This document shows positions 7,056-7,852 of a stretch of 7,852 nucleotides of DNA, in pieces (the stretch's first letter is position 1; the number at the start of each line of letters is the position of its first letter). The stretch spans positions 1-7,852 of the forward strand of contig CAYYNT010000110.1 in NCBI GenBank assembly GCA_964473155.1, in the 5' to 3' direction. Source of the DNA: JAJFUG01 sp964473155 (GTDB lineage: Bacteria; Gemmatimonadota; Glassbacteria; GWA2-58-10). A program made the translations under genes and the position numbers. The notes below the pieces were generated by a model, which made no database searches, was not told the origin of the DNA, and saw only the letters and a list, made by a program, of their open reading frames with translations.

Positions 7056-7556
7056 TCAACGGTCACGGCCGCGAAGAGCGCGTTCGGTTTCACGCTGCGC
7101 TTCGCGCTTTTTGATGTCCTCGCGCTTGTCGAACACCTTTTTCCCCTTGGCCAGGGCCAGGCGCACCTTGGCCAGACCATTCTTGAAATATATGCTCAAC
7201 GGCACCAGGGTCAAACCTTTGTCCCGCACTTCTATCTGCAAACGGCCTATCTCACGGCGTGTCATCAGAAGCTTGCGGTCCCGGACCGGATCATGGTTAT
7301 AGCGGTTGCCCTCGGTATACTCTTCTATGTGCGCGCCTACAAGATACAACTCGCCATCACGCACCATGGCATAACTGTCAGGCAGGCTGGCCTTCCCCTC
7401 GCGAAGGGATTTCACCTCCGTTCCGGTGAGGACCAGCCCGGATTCATATTCTTCGAGGATATGATACAGGTGCCTGGCCTTCCGGTTCTGGCAGACTGTC
7501 TTGATTCCTTCGCCGCTGGTCAATCCAGCCTCTATCCGAAACAGGGTCTCATCCAT
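7056..7556 (-). CDS. smpB: SsrA-binding protein SmpB (trans-translation)
   Basis: SmpB binds tmRNA and delivers it to stalled ribosomes, allowing tagging and rescue. The sequence shows the family blocks in order: NRKARH (24-29), GLVLTGTEVKSLREGKASLPDSYA (40-63), YLVGAHIEEY (71-80), NHDPVRDRKLLM (87-98), GLTLVPLSIYFKNG (114-127) and KGKKVFDKREDIKKREAQRE (138-155). A basic tail that enters the ribosome follows. The ATG at 7556 gives 166 residues, about 11 more before NRKARH than usual, and lies 2 nt past a GC-rich hairpin with no close ribosome site. A TTG at 7523 has AGAGG with 5-nt spacing and would give 155 residues, a more typical length. I keep the ATG as the outer limit. The amidase starts 25 nt downstream. 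The tmRNA gene is not in the window. Confidence 0.95.
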   Translation of the reverse strand: MDETLFRIEAGLTSGEGIKTVCQNRKARHLYHILEEYESGLVLTGTEVKSLREGKASLPDSYAMVRDGELYLVGAHIEEYTEGNRYNHDPVRDRKLLMTRREIGRLQIEVRDKGLTLVPLSIYFKNGLAKVRLALAKGKKVFDKREDIKKREAQRETERALRGRDR

Positions 7557-7558
7557 GC

Positions 7559-7585
7559 CGGGCCGGCCGCAAGCCTTCCGGCCCG
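7559..7585 (-). repeat. GC-rich inverted repeat directly before the smpB ATG
   Basis: A perfect 8-bp inverted repeat, CGGGCCGG (7559-7566) with CCGGCCCG (7578-7585), encloses an 11-nt loop. It ends 2 nt before the annotated smpB ATG on the minus strand. The only purine-rich ribosome-like motif near the ATG (GGAAGG) is partly in the stem and loop, about 16 nt away. In RNA this hairpin would block loading at the ATG, favouring the internal TTG start or regulated translation. No T-run follows on either strand, so it is not an intrinsic terminator. Confidence 0.6.
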
Positions 7586-7592
7586 ATGATTC

Positions 7593-7620
7593 AAAAAAGG
7601 GGCGGATTATTTCCAGCCCC
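7593..7620 (-). terminator. Intrinsic terminator in the smpB leader
   Basis: On the minus strand GGGGC-T-GG pairs with CC-GCCCC to form seven pairs around one bulged T and a 7-nt AT-rich loop (AAATAAT). Six T residues follow at once. This is a textbook rho-independent terminator pointing toward smpB. No gene is visible upstream of it on this strand in the window, and it sits between a promoter-like sequence (7643-7671) and the smpB start. It could therefore be an attenuator, or end a short RNA of about 40-45 nt. The T-run exists only for the minus-strand direction. Confidence 0.65.
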
Positions 7621-7642
7621 GTACACCGTTTTGCGCAGCTTT

Positions 7643-7671
7643 AAAATAGAATTGCATGGCCCTGGAATCAA
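7643..7671 (-). promoter_or_regulatory. Putative sigma70-type promoter of the smpB operon
   Basis: On the minus strand TTGATT (7666-7671) and TATTTT (7643-7648) are separated by exactly 17 nt, each with four of six consensus matches. The predicted start near 7636 is about 80 nt upstream of the smpB ATG and about 16 nt upstream of the terminator hairpin. It is the only good promoter candidate I find ahead of the seven-gene minus-strand run. Its -35 box lies within an inverted repeat that also contains the -35 box of the opposite promoter. Confidence 0.5.
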
Positions 7672-7693
7672 GAACAAAAACTCTTGACAGGGC
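7659..7693. repeat. Inverted repeat spanning two divergent -35 boxes
   Basis: The left arm is GCCCTG (7659-7664), a 3-nt insertion, then TCAAGA (7668-7673). The right arm is TCTTGACAGGGC (7682-7693), and an 8-nt A-rich centre separates them. All 12 positions of the right arm are matched by the left arm apart from the inserted GAA. The arms contain the -35 boxes of both divergent promoters. Part of the symmetry follows simply from two facing TTGA boxes, but the GCCCTG/CAGGGC pair does not. It may be an operator for a dimeric regulator; no known consensus was recognised. Confidence 0.45.
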
Positions 7694-7712
7694 TTTGAAG
7701 CAATGATAGATT
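7684..7712 (+). promoter_or_regulatory. Sigma70-type promoter for tRNA-Leu
   Basis: A perfect -35 box TTGACA (7684-7689) is followed after 17 nt by TAGATT (7707-7712), four of six matches to the -10 consensus. The predicted start near 7719 gives a precursor leader of about 85 nt before the tRNA at 7805. A TATAGA at 7793-7798 could serve as a closer -10, but no -35 box stands in front of it. Confidence 0.6.
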
Positions 7713-7804
7713 TGTTGACTCCAACGGGGGCCCAAAAAGAATGGGTGGAAGCAGGATGCGCCCGGACCTGGTTAGGCCCGCCCCGTTACAGATATAGATC
7801 AGGT

Positions 7805-7852
7805 GCCGAAGTGGTGGAATTGGCAGACACGCTGGTTTCAGGGACCAGTGGG
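7805..7852 (+). tRNA. tRNA-Leu (anticodon CAG), 3' part cut by window edge
   Basis: The sequence begins with the 5' acceptor strand GCCGAAG and TGG, followed by the long D-arm typical of leucine tRNAs (GTGGAATTGGCAGACAC). The anticodon stem is CTGGT/ACCAG, with loop TTCAGGG placing CAG at positions 34-36. CAG reads CUG. The expected long variable arm starts at the window edge (TGGG), so its class II structure and the acceptor 3' strand cannot be checked. It is transcribed away from the smpB operon. Confidence 0.95.

Noticed and set aside
7031..7180. Upstream extension of the amidase frame by 50 codons
   Set aside because: It overlaps smpB, is Arg/Lys-rich and would displace the clear signal peptide starting at 7030.
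7559..7585. GC hairpin near smpB read as a second terminator
   Set aside because: Neither strand has a T-run after the stem, so it was kept only as an inverted repeat.
7741..7797. Plus-strand 18-codon open frame in the tRNA-Leu leader
   Set aside because: It has no ribosome site and no leucine-rich run to suggest a leader peptide, and it lies in a tRNA precursor.

Overview
The window looks like a compact chromosomal segment from a moderately GC-rich, double-membraned (Gram-negative-type) bacterium. The evidence is a secreted N-acetylmuramoyl-L-alanine amidase followed by a lipoprotein of stacked tetratricopeptide repeats, both typical of diderm envelopes. The Thermus-like short PyrE and the two-subunit PyrD/PyrK dihydroorotate dehydrogenase do not suggest a typical proteobacterium. 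A member of the FCB group or a related uncultured phylum is a plausible guess, but it cannot be proved from this sequence alone. No phage, insertion-sequence or CRISPR features were seen.

Layout: seven protein genes all lie on the minus strand and read from right to left: smpB, amidase, TPR lipoprotein, pyrK, pyrD, pyrE and cysS. They are flanked by two tRNA genes cut by the window ends: tRNA-Thr(UGU) on the minus strand at the left edge and tRNA-Leu(CAG) on the plus strand at the right edge. Junctions are tight. The TPR gene and pyrK overlap by 4 nt, pyrK and pyrD by 10 nt, and pyrE and cysS are 5 nt apart. smpB to amidase is 25 nt, pyrD to pyrE is 49 nt and amidase to TPR is 82 nt. This suggests one long transcription unit, or two if a promoter lies in the 82-nt gap.

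Functionally the cluster mixes ribosome rescue (SmpB), envelope remodelling (amidase, TPR lipoprotein), the orotate steps of UMP synthesis (PyrK/PyrD oxidises dihydroorotate and PyrE makes OMP) and tRNA charging (CysS). pyrF and the early pyr genes are not in the window.

The most information-rich non-coding stretch is the 248-bp divergent intergenic region between smpB and tRNA-Leu (7557-7804). It carries back-to-back sigma70-like promoters whose -35 boxes lie inside one inverted repeat. A strong intrinsic terminator follows within the smpB leader, and then a GC-rich hairpin directly abuts the smpB ATG. This could be an attenuator or a small terminated RNA and is the main candidate for new regulatory biology here. 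The protein genes themselves belong to known families; I see no new enzymatic or defence system.
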